Source: Nocardia acidivorans NBRC 108247
GTDB taxonomy: Bacteria > Actinomycetota > Actinomycetes > Mycobacteriales > Mycobacteriaceae
Length of the DNA: 64,000 bases
Assembly (NCBI RefSeq): GCF_001625085.1
Contig: NZ_BDAW01000039.1
Span: 19,432 to 83,431 of the forward strand
Reading direction: 5' to 3'
Shown: positions 33,958-42,664 of the stretch, in pieces
Layout of the letters: every line of letters begins with the position of its first letter
Position numbering within the stretch: position 1 is the first letter of the stretch
Notes under the pieces: model-generated
Told to the model about the DNA's origin: nothing
The model's input: the letters and a program-made list of their open reading frames with translations, nothing else
The model's database searches: none
Position numbers and translations under genes: made by a program

Positions 33958-35361
33958 CTACCACCCGATGCCGAGATATCCGGGGCGCTGCCGCCGCGTC
34001 GCGGCCCCCGGCAACCGCACCAGATCGATGACGGTGTGTTCCGGGCCGAGTCCGTCGATGGCGGAGACCACCTCGGGTTCGGCGCTGCCCGCGATGAATA
34101 TCTCCCCGTGCGCGAGAACCGTTGCAATATCGTCGGTCAGCAGTTCGCCGATATGCGGCAGCCGCTCCTCGATGAAGGCGCGATTGGCGCCCATCAGCCG
34201 GGACAGCGCCACATTGGCATCGTAGATGCGCACGTCATAGCCCTTGCCGAGGAGCCGCTCGGCGAATTCCACCATCGGGCTCTCGCGCAGATCGTCGGTG
34301 CCGGATTTGAAGGACAGCCCGAAGATGCCGACGCGGCGACGGCCCAGGCCGATCACCATATCGACCGCGCGGCGCAGCTGGGATTCGTTGGAGGCCAGCA
34401 CATTCTGCAGCACCGGCAGTTCCAGATCGTGCTGGCGGGCGGTGTGGGTGAGCGCCCGCACATCCTTGGGCAGGCAGGAGCCGCCGAAGGCGAAGCCGGG
34501 CCGCAGGTACGCCGGACTGATATTGAGCTTGGTGTCGGCCAGGAAGATATCCATGACCGCGTGCGAGTCCAGGCCGAGTTCGGCGCAGAGCGCGCCGATC
34601 TCATTACCGAAGGTCACCTTGAGCGCGTGGAAACTGTTGTCGACGTATTTGGTCATCTCCGCGACCGCGATGGGTACCCGGAAACGCGGCCCGGGCAGAT
34701 CGTCGTACAGGCTCATCATCTCCGCGCCGGTACGAGTATCGGTCTCGCCGACAACGGTTTTGGGCGGATTCTCGAAATCGCGCACACTGCTGCCCTCGCG
34801 CAGGAATTCCGGATTCACGCACACCCCGAAATCCACCCCGGCGCGTTTGCCCGACGCCCGCTCCAGTATCGGGATGAGTGTGCCCGCGCAGGTGCCCGGC
34901 ACCATGGTGCTGCGATAGGCGACCACATGCCAGGAGCCCTTGACCGCGAGCGCCGCCCCGATCTCCGCGCTCACCCGTTCCAGGTACTCCGTGGACAACC
35001 CGCCCCCGGGTGCGGACGGCGTGCCCACGCAGACGATCGAGATATCGCTGCCCGCAACGGCTTCGGCTACCTTCTCGGTGACGGTGAGCCGACCCGAGGC
35101 CACCACCTCGGCGATCACCTCCCCGATGCGCTCCTCCACGACGGGGGTGCGCCCCTGCCGGATGAACTCGGTCTTCTGCGGATTCACATCCACCCCGATC
35201 ACCGAGTTCCCCCTGGCGGCGAGGCAGGCCGCGGAGACGCAACCGACGTATCCGAGCCCGAAGACACTCACCGCCAGCGCCCGCCCCGTGCGCCGATCCT
35301 GTCCGTTTGCCGCCGGCCGGTCATGCTCGTCCATCTGCACCCCATCAGGGATCGTCGCCAC
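33958..35361 (-). CDS. Nucleotide-sugar 6-dehydrogenase, AlgD (GDP-mannose) type
   Basis: A 467-residue UDP-glucose/GDP-mannose dehydrogenase. The NAD loop is FGLGYVGCVSAACLAARG, the substrate domain has KYVDNSFHALKVTFGNEIG, and the catalytic Cys (about 296) lies in FAFGGSCLPKDVRAL. That Leu-Pro form and context match AlgD rather than UDP-glucose dehydrogenase, so GDP-mannuronate is the likely product. It is first in a minus-strand operon with GT2, flippase and YdcF. The start is GTG 35361, with ATG at MDEHDRP as an alternative. The C-terminal tail is longer than usual. Confidence 0.9.
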   Translation of the reverse strand: MATIPDGVQMDEHDRPAANGQDRRTGRALAVSVFGLGYVGCVSAACLAARGNSVIGVDVNPQKTEFIRQGRTPVVEERIGEVIAEVVASGRLTVTEKVAEAVAGSDISIVCVGTPSAPGGGLSTEYLERVSAEIGAALAVKGSWHVVAYRSTMVPGTCAGTLIPILERASGKRAGVDFGVCVNPEFLREGSSVRDFENPPKTVVGETDTRTGAEMMSLYDDLPGPRFRVPIAVAEMTKYVDNSFHALKVTFGNEIGALCAELGLDSHAVMDIFLADTKLNISPAYLRPGFAFGGSCLPKDVRALTHTARQHDLELPVLQNVLASNESQLRRAVDMVIGLGRRRVGIFGLSFKSGTDDLRESPMVEFAERLLGKGYDVRIYDANVALSRLMGANRAFIEERLPHIGELLTDDIATVLAHGEIFIAGSAEPEVVSAIDGLGPEHTVIDLVRLPGAATRRQRPGYLGIGW

Positions 35362-35514
35362 CGCTATTTAGCTTTATACCAATGTATTCCGTGAATCGTT
35401 CGAGTTATCATCGTGCGGTGGAACGCGCGACGGTCCCCGTGTACGTCGCGGTCGGGGGTGAGGAAGTCGAGGCCGGAACCTTCGCGGGGGCCCGGCTGGG
35501 GGGTTGCTGAGTAC
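35362..35514. promoter_or_regulatory. Divergent promoter region between AlgD-like and CapK-like operons
   Basis: The first 60 bases (about 35366-35420) are strikingly AT-rich for this genome, with TTTATACCAATG and, on the other strand, TATAAAGCTAAAT, both possible -10 sequences. Operons leave in both directions from here. No operator was recognised. Confidence 0.4.
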
Positions 35515-36843
35515 ATGATTTTGGCGAGCGTGGGCTTGGGCGTGAAATATCGGCTCCGGCGCGCTCATCCGCGTCGCGGGGCGATCGAACGCACGCTGGC
35601 GCGGCTGGAAGGAGCCGATGCGGCCGCGCTCCAGGAGTTTCAGGAACGACGTTTGCGGGGTTTGGTGCGGATCGCGGCGACGCGGTCACCGTTCTATCGC
35701 GAGTACTTCCGGACCAGCGGGGTGGATCCGGCGAGTATCCGCACCCTGGCGGACCTGCCCGCGCTGCCGTTGATCTCGCGGCAGGAGCTGGCCGAACGGG
35801 CCGATGACTTCCGCACGCTGCCGCGGCGACTGATGTGGTCGGTGCGCTCGGGAGGCACGTCCGGGGTGCCGATCGAGTGCTATCGGACGATCCACTCCTC
35901 GATCTTCGAACTGGCGGCGATGGAGCGGCAGTGGAGCTGGTTCGGGCTGCCCGCCGATGCGCGCCGGGTGGTGCTGCGCGGTAGCGGATTCGCCAGCGAC
36001 GGAACGCACGGCCCCACCCTGGCCCTGCCGGGGGCGCGGCAATTGCTGGTCTCCAGCTATCACCTGACGCCGGATCGAATCGAGTTGATAGAGCAGAACA
36101 TTCGCCGGTTCCGTCCGGATGTCATCGAGGGCTGGCCGTCGAGCATCGCGTTGCTGGCCGCACTGCTGCGCGATCGCCACAGCACGATTCGGGTGCGGGC
36201 CATCATCACCTCCTCGGAATTGATGGCCCCGGGGCAGCGCACCCTCATGCGGGAGGTGTTCGACGCGCCGATCGTCGATCACTACGGGCAGACCGAGCGG
36301 GTGGCCATGGCGGGCACCTGTGAGGCGGGCGGGTATCACGTCTTCCCGCACTACGGGATCGTGGAGCTGCTCCCGGTGCCGGGGGCGGGTTCGCGCTGCG
36401 AGATCGTCGGAACCTCCCTGCAGAACAATGGTTTTCCGCTCTTCCGGTATCGCACCGGCGATGAGGTGCACCCCGCCGAGCCGGGCCCGTGCCCGTGCGG
36501 GCGGGCGTTTCCGCTGCTGGGCGTGGTGGACGGCCGGGTGGAGGACACCTTCACCGCCGCCGATGGCCGGCCGCTGCCGCTGCCCTCGAGCGTGGTCGAC
36601 GATCTGACCGGATTGCGCGAGGCGCAGATCGCCCAGTTGCGGCCGGGCGTCTTCGAGCTGAGAGTGGTACCCGGCACCGGATTCTGCGAATCGCGGACCG
36701 TCGCGCACGCGCGGCGCAATGTGGCGCAGCAGTTCGGTCCGGGTCAGGAGGTGGGTGTGCGGGTGTTCGACCGACTACCCCGGCCGCGCAGCGGCAAGCT
36801 CAAGACCGCGGTGGTCGAGCATGCCGAGCGCCTACAGCCATGA
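35515..36843 (+). CDS. PaaK/CapK-type adenylate-forming ligase
   Basis: A 442-residue member of the phenylacetate-CoA ligase group, as in capsule protein CapK. The ATP loop is SGGTSGVPIE, preceded by LPALPLISRQEL; further on come DHYGQTERVA and FRYRTGDE. The C-terminal part carries a CPCGR motif. In polysaccharide loci such proteins are thought to activate an acid for attachment to a sugar, but a reaction is not proven. ATG 35515 is my start, with the in-frame upstream part lacking family sequence. Its stop overlaps the lipoprotein ATG. Confidence 0.87.
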   Translation: MILASVGLGVKYRLRRAHPRRGAIERTLARLEGADAAALQEFQERRLRGLVRIAATRSPFYREYFRTSGVDPASIRTLADLPALPLISRQELAERADDFRTLPRRLMWSVRSGGTSGVPIECYRTIHSSIFELAAMERQWSWFGLPADARRVVLRGSGFASDGTHGPTLALPGARQLLVSSYHLTPDRIELIEQNIRRFRPDVIEGWPSSIALLAALLRDRHSTIRVRAIITSSELMAPGQRTLMREVFDAPIVDHYGQTERVAMAGTCEAGGYHVFPHYGIVELLPVPGAGSRCEIVGTSLQNNGFPLFRYRTGDEVHPAEPGPCPCGRAFPLLGVVDGRVEDTFTAADGRPLPLPSSVVDDLTGLREAQIAQLRPGVFELRVVPGTGFCESRTVAHARRNVAQQFGPGQEVGVRVFDRLPRPRSGKLKTAVVEHAERLQP

Positions 36844-37421
36844 CGAGAGGGGCAGTCGCCGTGCGATTGGCGAAAATGGCGGTGCTGGCGGCGATTCCGC
36901 TGCTGGTGACGGCCTGCGGCGGGGGCTCCGCGCCACCGCCCGGGCCGGTGTCGCCCAGCACCACGGCCGCACCGGTCGACGAGTTCGTCCCCAAGACCCG
37001 CACGCCCGATCCGGCGGCGGTGGGCATCGGGCTGACCACTATCGCACTGTCCTCGACCGATAAGACCGATCGGGTCACCTTCCAGTTCACCGGCAGCGCC
37101 GTACCGGGCTGGGCGGTGCACTACGTCAAACAGGCGGTCTCCAATACCAGTACGCTGTCGGAGTTCCCGGTGCAGGGTCAGTCGATCATCGAGGTGCTCA
37201 TTCGCGAGGCGGCCAATCCCTTCGAATCGGGGGTGCCGCCCTACTCCGGTCCACCGGTCGTCACCGATCCCGAGCTGCGCACCATCGGTGAGGTCCGGTA
37301 CGCCAGCGCGCTGCGCGGGGTGACCCAGGCGTTCATCGGCCTGGCCACCCCGCAGCGCGCGTTCCGGGTGACCGCGCTGACCGATCCGATCCGGATCGTG
37401 GTGGAGGTGGATCACAAATGA
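36840..37421 (+). CDS. AMIN-like-domain lipoprotein
   Basis: A 193-residue secreted lipoprotein. A basic-hydrophobic leader ends in the lipobox VTAC (Cys26), then a Pro/Thr-rich linker, then an AMIN-like domain (DRVTFQFTGSAVPGWAVHYV, later LRGVTQAFIGLATPQRAFRVT). AMIN-like domains are thought to bind cell-envelope glycans. ATG 36840 overlaps the CapK-like stop, and its own stop overlaps the next ATG, so it is translated with the ligase, chain-length and polymerase genes. That setting suggests a scaffold or anchoring role for the exported polymer. Confidence 0.82.
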   Translation: MTRGAVAVRLAKMAVLAAIPLLVTACGGGSAPPPGPVSPSTTAAPVDEFVPKTRTPDPAAVGIGLTTIALSSTDKTDRVTFQFTGSAVPGWAVHYVKQAVSNTSTLSEFPVQGQSIIEVLIREAANPFESGVPPYSGPPVVTDPELRTIGEVRYASALRGVTQAFIGLATPQRAFRVTALTDPIRIVVEVDHK

Positions 37422-38848
37422 CCGTCGAGCCGACTACCCGCACACCCAATACCCTGGTGGTACTGCGCGATCGGATCTGGCAGCGGCGCCGGCTGGTGAC
37501 GGCCATCGCGCTGGTCGCCGCCTTCGGGGCGTATCTGACCGCGCACGGGCACACCACCACCTACACCAGCCGGGTGCTGGTCTCGGCGGCCTCCACCCGG
37601 CCGCCGACCCAGGACGCGATCCTCGCGCAGGGCTACACCTACTACCTCAACGATCCGACGTATCAGTCCAGCCTGCGGCAGAAGCAGGGCTTCCCGGCCG
37701 GCATCTCCGCCTTCTCGGCCGAATTCGTCACGGCCAGCCCGCTTTTCTACGTCCAGGTCATCGCGGCCACGCCCACGGCCGCGACCACTGCCGCACCGCA
37801 GGTCGCGCAGCTGTTCATCGATGACATCAACGGGCGTCTGGATGCCAGTCGCAGTGCCACCGCCGCCGATATGACCGCGGCCATGCTGCGGGTGTGGGGT
37901 GATCGGCTCTCGGCCAACGATCCCAGCGCCTTCACCGCGCAGATCCAATTGCAGCAGCAGATCGATCAACTCAATGCCAATGACGCCAATCGGCTGACGA
38001 TTCTGCAATCGGGTGCGGGCGCGATGGGCATCGGCCCGGGCAAGACCCGCACCCTGGCGACCGGCCTGGTGGGCGGCGTCATTCTCGGCTGTGTGGTGGC
38101 GCTGATGGCCGGTGCGGGGACGCGACGGCTGTACAACGACTACGACGTGGTGGAGAAGACCGGTGTGCGGCCGTTCGATGTGATTCCGCCCGGCGGCTCC
38201 CCGGCGCGGGAGGCCCGTCGCGAGGTGGCGGTGCGCCATGTGTCGAATCTGGTGGCGCGCGCGGCCACGCACTCCCCCACTTCCATTGCGGTGATACCGG
38301 TTTCGACGGGTCGCAGTGCCGATCAGATCGCCCGCGCCATTGCCGAACAGCGCGCGGCGCAGGGCTCGCGCACGGTGTTCGTCAATGCCGATCTGCGCAC
38401 CGCCGATTACGGGCCGCGCCAGTGGGGCGTGGCGGAATACCTGCGCGGACTGGTCGGCGATGTGCGCGATCTGGTGAAGACCACCGGTTTCGAGGGTTTC
38501 ACCGAGATCGCCTCAGGCGAGACCGCGGCCGATCCCTATCCGCTCTTCGACCGTGACCGCGTACGCGAGCTGTTCCGAACCGCCGGTGCGGCAGCCGATT
38601 TGGTGATCATCGCGGTGCCGCCGATCAGCACCGCGCCCGAGTCCCAGATTGTCGCCGATATCGCGGATCAGACCTTGCTCGTCATCGAGCGCGGCAACAG
38701 CCGGGTGCGCGATGTCGAGGAGGCGGTACGGGCGGTGAATCAGGTGGGTGCGCAGGTGATGGGCGCGCTCTTCGTCGATACCGTGGAGCCGGATCCGCCG
38801 ATCTGGCAGCGCCTGCGCCGACCGGCCGAATCCCGGACCGCCCCATGA
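37418..38848 (+). CDS. Wzz/BY-kinase-like protein without Walker A (first copy)
   Basis: A 476-residue chain-length determinant. Two membrane helices (about residues 28-46 and 205-230) flank an outer domain with a QQQIDQLN coiled segment, then a cytoplasmic ATPase-like domain. At the P-loop position (about 288-300) it reads IPVSTGRSADQ with no GK[S/T]; the Walker A' strand VFVNADLRT survives. There is no tyrosine-rich tail. So it has the shape of a polysaccharide co-polymerase with a dead BY-kinase domain. ATG overlaps the lipoprotein stop. Confidence 0.82.
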   Translation: MTVEPTTRTPNTLVVLRDRIWQRRRLVTAIALVAAFGAYLTAHGHTTTYTSRVLVSAASTRPPTQDAILAQGYTYYLNDPTYQSSLRQKQGFPAGISAFSAEFVTASPLFYVQVIAATPTAATTAAPQVAQLFIDDINGRLDASRSATAADMTAAMLRVWGDRLSANDPSAFTAQIQLQQQIDQLNANDANRLTILQSGAGAMGIGPGKTRTLATGLVGGVILGCVVALMAGAGTRRLYNDYDVVEKTGVRPFDVIPPGGSPAREARREVAVRHVSNLVARAATHSPTSIAVIPVSTGRSADQIARAIAEQRAAQGSRTVFVNADLRTADYGPRQWGVAEYLRGLVGDVRDLVKTTGFEGFTEIASGETAADPYPLFDRDRVRELFRTAGAAADLVIIAVPPISTAPESQIVADIADQTLLVIERGNSRVRDVEEAVRAVNQVGAQVMGALFVDTVEPDPPIWQRLRRPAESRTAP

Positions 38849-40359
38849 CGTTCCGGTTCCCGAGTGTGGACCGGCTGACGCAATTCGCGGTCCTGGCGGC
38901 CACGCTGATCGTCGGCTTCGGAGCCGTGCTCGCGGTCTCGCCCAAGGCCCCGGGCGGTGTCGGCACCGTGGCGGCGGCGGGCGGTATCGCCGCGGTGCTC
39001 GTGGTGATCGGATTGCGCGATCCGCGCTGGGCTTTCGTGTTCCTGATGGTGGCGACCTTTCTGCGCCCGGCCATTCCGAAGATCCTGCCCACCACCGATC
39101 CGTTCATTCTGGCGTTCGGCGGTGTCCTGATCGCCACCCTGGCGTGGGTGCGCGGGCATCCCGAGCGCCGGGTCTCCCTCGGCGCGCTGGAGTGCGCCAT
39201 GGGGCTGTACCTGCTGTGGAATATCGATTCGATTCTGCAACCGCACGAGTACAAGCCGATTCTGTATCCGCTCACCGGCGTCATGCTGGACCTGTGGCGG
39301 TATCTGATCATCGGCACCGGGATTCCGTTCGCCATGTATCTGGTGTCGCGGATGATCTTCGATACCCGCCGCGCCGTCGGGATTCTCATCACCACGCTGC
39401 TGACGTGCAGCGCGTACTCGGCCTGGGTGAGCATCCTGCAATTCCACGGCCCCAAGGCGCTGGTGTGGCCGAAGTACATTGTGCTGGCCCCGGCCTGGAC
39501 CGAGCGCGCGGTGGGACTGCCGAATCAGCCCGAGGTGAACGGGCTGATTCTCATCGTGGGCTATGTGCTCGCCCTGGTGCTGCTCGGCACCGAGCAGCGG
39601 CCGCGCTGGCAGCAGCTGTCGCTCGCGGTGATCGCGGCGGCGTGCGCGTATTCGGTCTTCCTCACCCATACCCGGTCCATCTGGCTGGATTTCGCGGTGG
39701 TGGTGCTGGCGGGCATCGTGCTGGGTAGGGGATATCGCATCGGTTTCGTGGTGACCGCACTCGGCACCGTGATGATCATCGCGTTGAACTGGTCCACCTT
39801 CACCAGTTCCGATCGCAAGGCGGGCGGTGTCGCCTCCACCAATGAGGTGTACGACCGGCTCAATGCCGATGCCACCGCGGTGTGGGCGTTCCTGCGGAAG
39901 CCGTTCAGCGGGTGGGGGCTCGGCCGCTTCGTCTCGGTGAATACCTATCGGCACCAGCAGTATTCGCCGAGCACACCGTGGGAGCGCGGGCTCGGCATTC
40001 CCGCGCACGAGACCGAACTCGGCATTCTGGCCGAGCTCGGCATCGTCGGACTGCTGCTGTGGCTGACCGTGCTGGTACTGCTGGCGCGCCGCCTGCTCAT
40101 CGCATATTTCCGACTGCCCGCCGACGGTCTGATGGGCCGCCCGCTCGCCTTCATCGCGCTCACGGCGTTCATGTCGCTGGTGCTGGGCGGGCTCTTCGTG
40201 GATCTACGACTCTTCGACTATCCCAGTGCCATGGTCTTCGCCCTGGTGGGCGCGGCGGTCGGCGCGGCCGATCGGGCATCGAAACGCCCGATCGTCGATC
40301 CCTTGGCCGCCGGTGCGGATCATCGAGCGGCATTGCGGGCGCGCAAGACTCTCGCGTAG
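38845..40359 (+). CDS. O-antigen ligase/Wzy-type polymerase
   Basis: A 504-residue protein with about 11-12 hydrophobic segments and one large outer loop near residues 330-390, which contains GWGLGRFVSVNTYRHQ and GIPAHETELGILAELGIVG, typical of the Wzy_C/WaaL domain. It should join repeat units on their lipid carrier at the outer face of the inner membrane. It is the only such protein seen in the island. ATG 38845 overlaps the previous stop, and its 3' end overlaps the convergent GT4 gene by 40 bp. Confidence 0.88.
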   Translation: MTFRFPSVDRLTQFAVLAATLIVGFGAVLAVSPKAPGGVGTVAAAGGIAAVLVVIGLRDPRWAFVFLMVATFLRPAIPKILPTTDPFILAFGGVLIATLAWVRGHPERRVSLGALECAMGLYLLWNIDSILQPHEYKPILYPLTGVMLDLWRYLIIGTGIPFAMYLVSRMIFDTRRAVGILITTLLTCSAYSAWVSILQFHGPKALVWPKYIVLAPAWTERAVGLPNQPEVNGLILIVGYVLALVLLGTEQRPRWQQLSLAVIAAACAYSVFLTHTRSIWLDFAVVVLAGIVLGRGYRIGFVVTALGTVMIIALNWSTFTSSDRKAGGVASTNEVYDRLNADATAVWAFLRKPFSGWGLGRFVSVNTYRHQQYSPSTPWERGLGIPAHETELGILAELGIVGLLLWLTVLVLLARRLLIAYFRLPADGLMGRPLAFIALTAFMSLVLGGLFVDLRLFDYPSAMVFALVGAAVGAADRASKRPIVDPLAAGADHRAALRARKTLA

Positions 40360-41522
40360 AAGTCGACGAGGTTTTTTCGCGAAGTGTCCCAGGACAATTC
40401 GCGTTCCACCCGGGCGCGACCGAGGCTGCCCATGCGGTCGCGGCGGGCCGGATCGTCCAGGAGTTCGGCAATGGCCTCGGCGAAACCGAGTTCGTCATTG
40501 TCGGCCACGTATACCGCGGCCGCGCCCGCCGAAACGCGCGCCTCGGTGAGGTCGAAGGAGACCAGCGGCCGGGACATGGCCATGTACTCCACGACCTTGT
40601 TCATGGTGGAGACGTCATTGAGGGGATTGCGCGGGTCCGGGGACAGGCAGATATCCGCGGTGGATAGGCAGGTCTGGAGGAATTCGTCCGATACCCGGCC
40701 GGTGAACTCGACGAGATCCCCGAGCCCGAGTTCCCCGGACAGCGCGACCAGATCATCGAAGGCGTCACCGCTGCCCATGAAAATGAAATGGATATCGGTG
40801 CGCCCCAGCTTGTCTCGCAGCAGCGCTATCGCGCGCAGGGCGTAGTCGACACCGTCCTGCGGACCCATGACGCCGAGATACGCACCGAGATAGGTCTTTC
40901 CGCGCTTGAGCTCGGGATCCGGTGCGCGCGCGATGAACTTCGACAGGTCCGGTGCGCTGCGCACCACCGTCACCAGGTCCGGGGCCATCCGGCCGCGGGT
41001 GATGGCGACCTGCCGATAGCTCTCATTGGTGGAGATGACCGCGTCCGCGCAGGCGAAGGTCACCCGTTCGAGCAGCTTCGACACCCGGTAGAGCGGTCCG
41101 GCGCCGCCGAATCGGGACAGGAACAGCTCGGGCACCAGGTCGTGGTGATCGAAGACGAATCGTGTCCCGCCGACCCGCAGCACCAGCGCGATCAGGAACA
41201 GCAGATCCGGCGGATTGCACGCCTGCACCACATCGATCGGCCCCTCGCGCCGCACCCGCCACGCCAGGCGCAGCGTATGCCACAGTGCGAGTGAGTATTC
41301 CCGCAGATAGCCGGCGGGTCCGCCGGTGGCTGCGCGCAGCGGATACCGCAGGATGCGCACGCCGTCGATGGTCACCTCGGGTTCCCGGTCCTGTTTACCG
41401 CCCATGGGGCAGATGACCGTGACCCGGTGGCCCGCGTCGACCAGCGCCCGGCTCTCCTGCCAGACCCGCCGGTCGAACGGCACCGAGAGATTCTCCACCA
41501 GGATCAGAATGTGTCCGCTCAC
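40320..41522 (-). CDS. Family-4 glycosyltransferase (A)
   Basis: A 400-residue GT-B transferase. The N-terminal domain opens HILILVENLSVPFDRRVWQ and contains VVQACNPPDLLF, and the donor domain has YLGVMGPQDGVDYALRAI and a Glu-x7-Glu-like LNDVSTMNKVVEYMAMSRPLV. It resembles WbuB/WcaI-type transferases of capsule loci. GTG 41522 overlaps the stop of glycosyltransferase B by 4 bases, so three GT4 genes form one coupled set. Confidence 0.9.
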   Translation of the reverse strand: MSGHILILVENLSVPFDRRVWQESRALVDAGHRVTVICPMGGKQDREPEVTIDGVRILRYPLRAATGGPAGYLREYSLALWHTLRLAWRVRREGPIDVVQACNPPDLLFLIALVLRVGGTRFVFDHHDLVPELFLSRFGGAGPLYRVSKLLERVTFACADAVISTNESYRQVAITRGRMAPDLVTVVRSAPDLSKFIARAPDPELKRGKTYLGAYLGVMGPQDGVDYALRAIALLRDKLGRTDIHFIFMGSGDAFDDLVALSGELGLGDLVEFTGRVSDEFLQTCLSTADICLSPDPRNPLNDVSTMNKVVEYMAMSRPLVSFDLTEARVSAGAAAVYVADNDELGFAEAIAELLDDPARRDRMGSLGRARVERELSWDTSRKNLVDFYARVLRARNAAR

Positions 41523-42664
41523 CTGTTCACGACCTCTTCCAGTGCCTGCTCCGCGACCGCAATGCTCGATTTCAGGGTGAAATTCATCTCGACGCGAGCG
41601 CGCGCCGCCAGGCCCATGCGCTTGCGGGCCGGGGTATCGGACAGCACCTCGATGAGCCGTCGTGCCAGTTCTGCCGGATCGCGCGGCGGGACAAGGTATC
41701 CCGTCTCACCGTCGGCGATCATCTCGGGAATGCCGCCCACCGCCGTGCAGACCGCCGGGCGCGCGGCGGCCATGGCTTCGAGCAGAGCCATGGGGAAGCA
41801 TTCGACGCTGTAGCTGCTCAGGACGAAGACGTCCAGGGCGCGCAGCAGGGTCGCGATATCGGGGCGATTGCCCGCCATGACGACTCGGTCGCCGAGCGCG
41901 GAGGCCGCGACCCGCGCCTCGATCGCAGCGCGCATCGGGCCGTCGCCGACAATGAGAAACTTTGCCGCGGGGAGCTTTTCGGCGACCAGGCGGGCCGCTT
42001 CCAGGAAGGTGGCGTGATCCTTCTCCGGGCGCAGCGCCGCGATGATTCCGACTACGAGATCATCCGGACCGATCCCCGCTTCCGCCACGGCGGCGCGACC
42101 ATCGGCGATCTCGAAGGCGGACGGGTCGACCCCGTTGTAGATCACCTTGATCTTGGACTCCGGATATCCGAGATCAGCTGCCATGTACCGGATCTGGGCA
42201 CGCGCCACGCCGAAATACGCCGCGGTGCGCCGGTCCAGAATCCGATCCACCGCGGTCCGGAACCGCCCGCGCGGCTCGATATCGCCGTAGTTGTGCACCC
42301 AGACAATGGCATTCGGCACGCCCGCACGCCACGCCGCGATCCGGCCGAGCGCCTCGGCGTTGTAGCCGCGGGTGATCACCACATCCGGGCGCTGTGCCCG
42401 CATGGCCCGCACCAGATCCCGCAGTGCCGGACCCGCCTGCCGTTTGCTGCGATGCAGTGCCCGCGCGGGCACACCGGCGGCGGTGAGGTGGGCGAACAAC
42501 TCCCCTTCTTCGCCGATACAGATGACCGAGGGGGCGAAGCGCGTCCGATCCAGTGCGGGCAGCAGGGTGGTGACATGCCGTTCGGCTCCGCCGACGCGCA
42601 GATCCGGGACCACGTACAGCACTCGAATCGGCTGGCGTGTCCCGGTGTTCATCGCGGTGTTCAT
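41519..42664 (-). CDS. Family-4 glycosyltransferase (B)
   Basis: A 381-residue GT-B transferase: VLYVVPDLRVGGAERHV at the N terminus, NGVDPSAFEIAD at the domain hinge, and a donor-domain signature SSYSVECFPMALLEAMAAARPAV holding the conserved EX7E-like Glu. It likely transfers one sugar of the repeat unit in the cytoplasm. ATG 42664 overlaps the stop of glycosyltransferase C (ATGA); a second Met four codons later is possible. The open frame upstream lies inside gene C and is not used. Confidence 0.9.
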   Translation of the reverse strand: MNTAMNTGTRQPIRVLYVVPDLRVGGAERHVTTLLPALDRTRFAPSVICIGEEGELFAHLTAAGVPARALHRSKRQAGPALRDLVRAMRAQRPDVVITRGYNAEALGRIAAWRAGVPNAIVWVHNYGDIEPRGRFRTAVDRILDRRTAAYFGVARAQIRYMAADLGYPESKIKVIYNGVDPSAFEIADGRAAVAEAGIGPDDLVVGIIAALRPEKDHATFLEAARLVAEKLPAAKFLIVGDGPMRAAIEARVAASALGDRVVMAGNRPDIATLLRALDVFVLSSYSVECFPMALLEAMAAARPAVCTAVGGIPEMIADGETGYLVPPRDPAELARRLIEVLSDTPARKRMGLAARARVEMNFTLKSSIAVAEQALEEVVNR

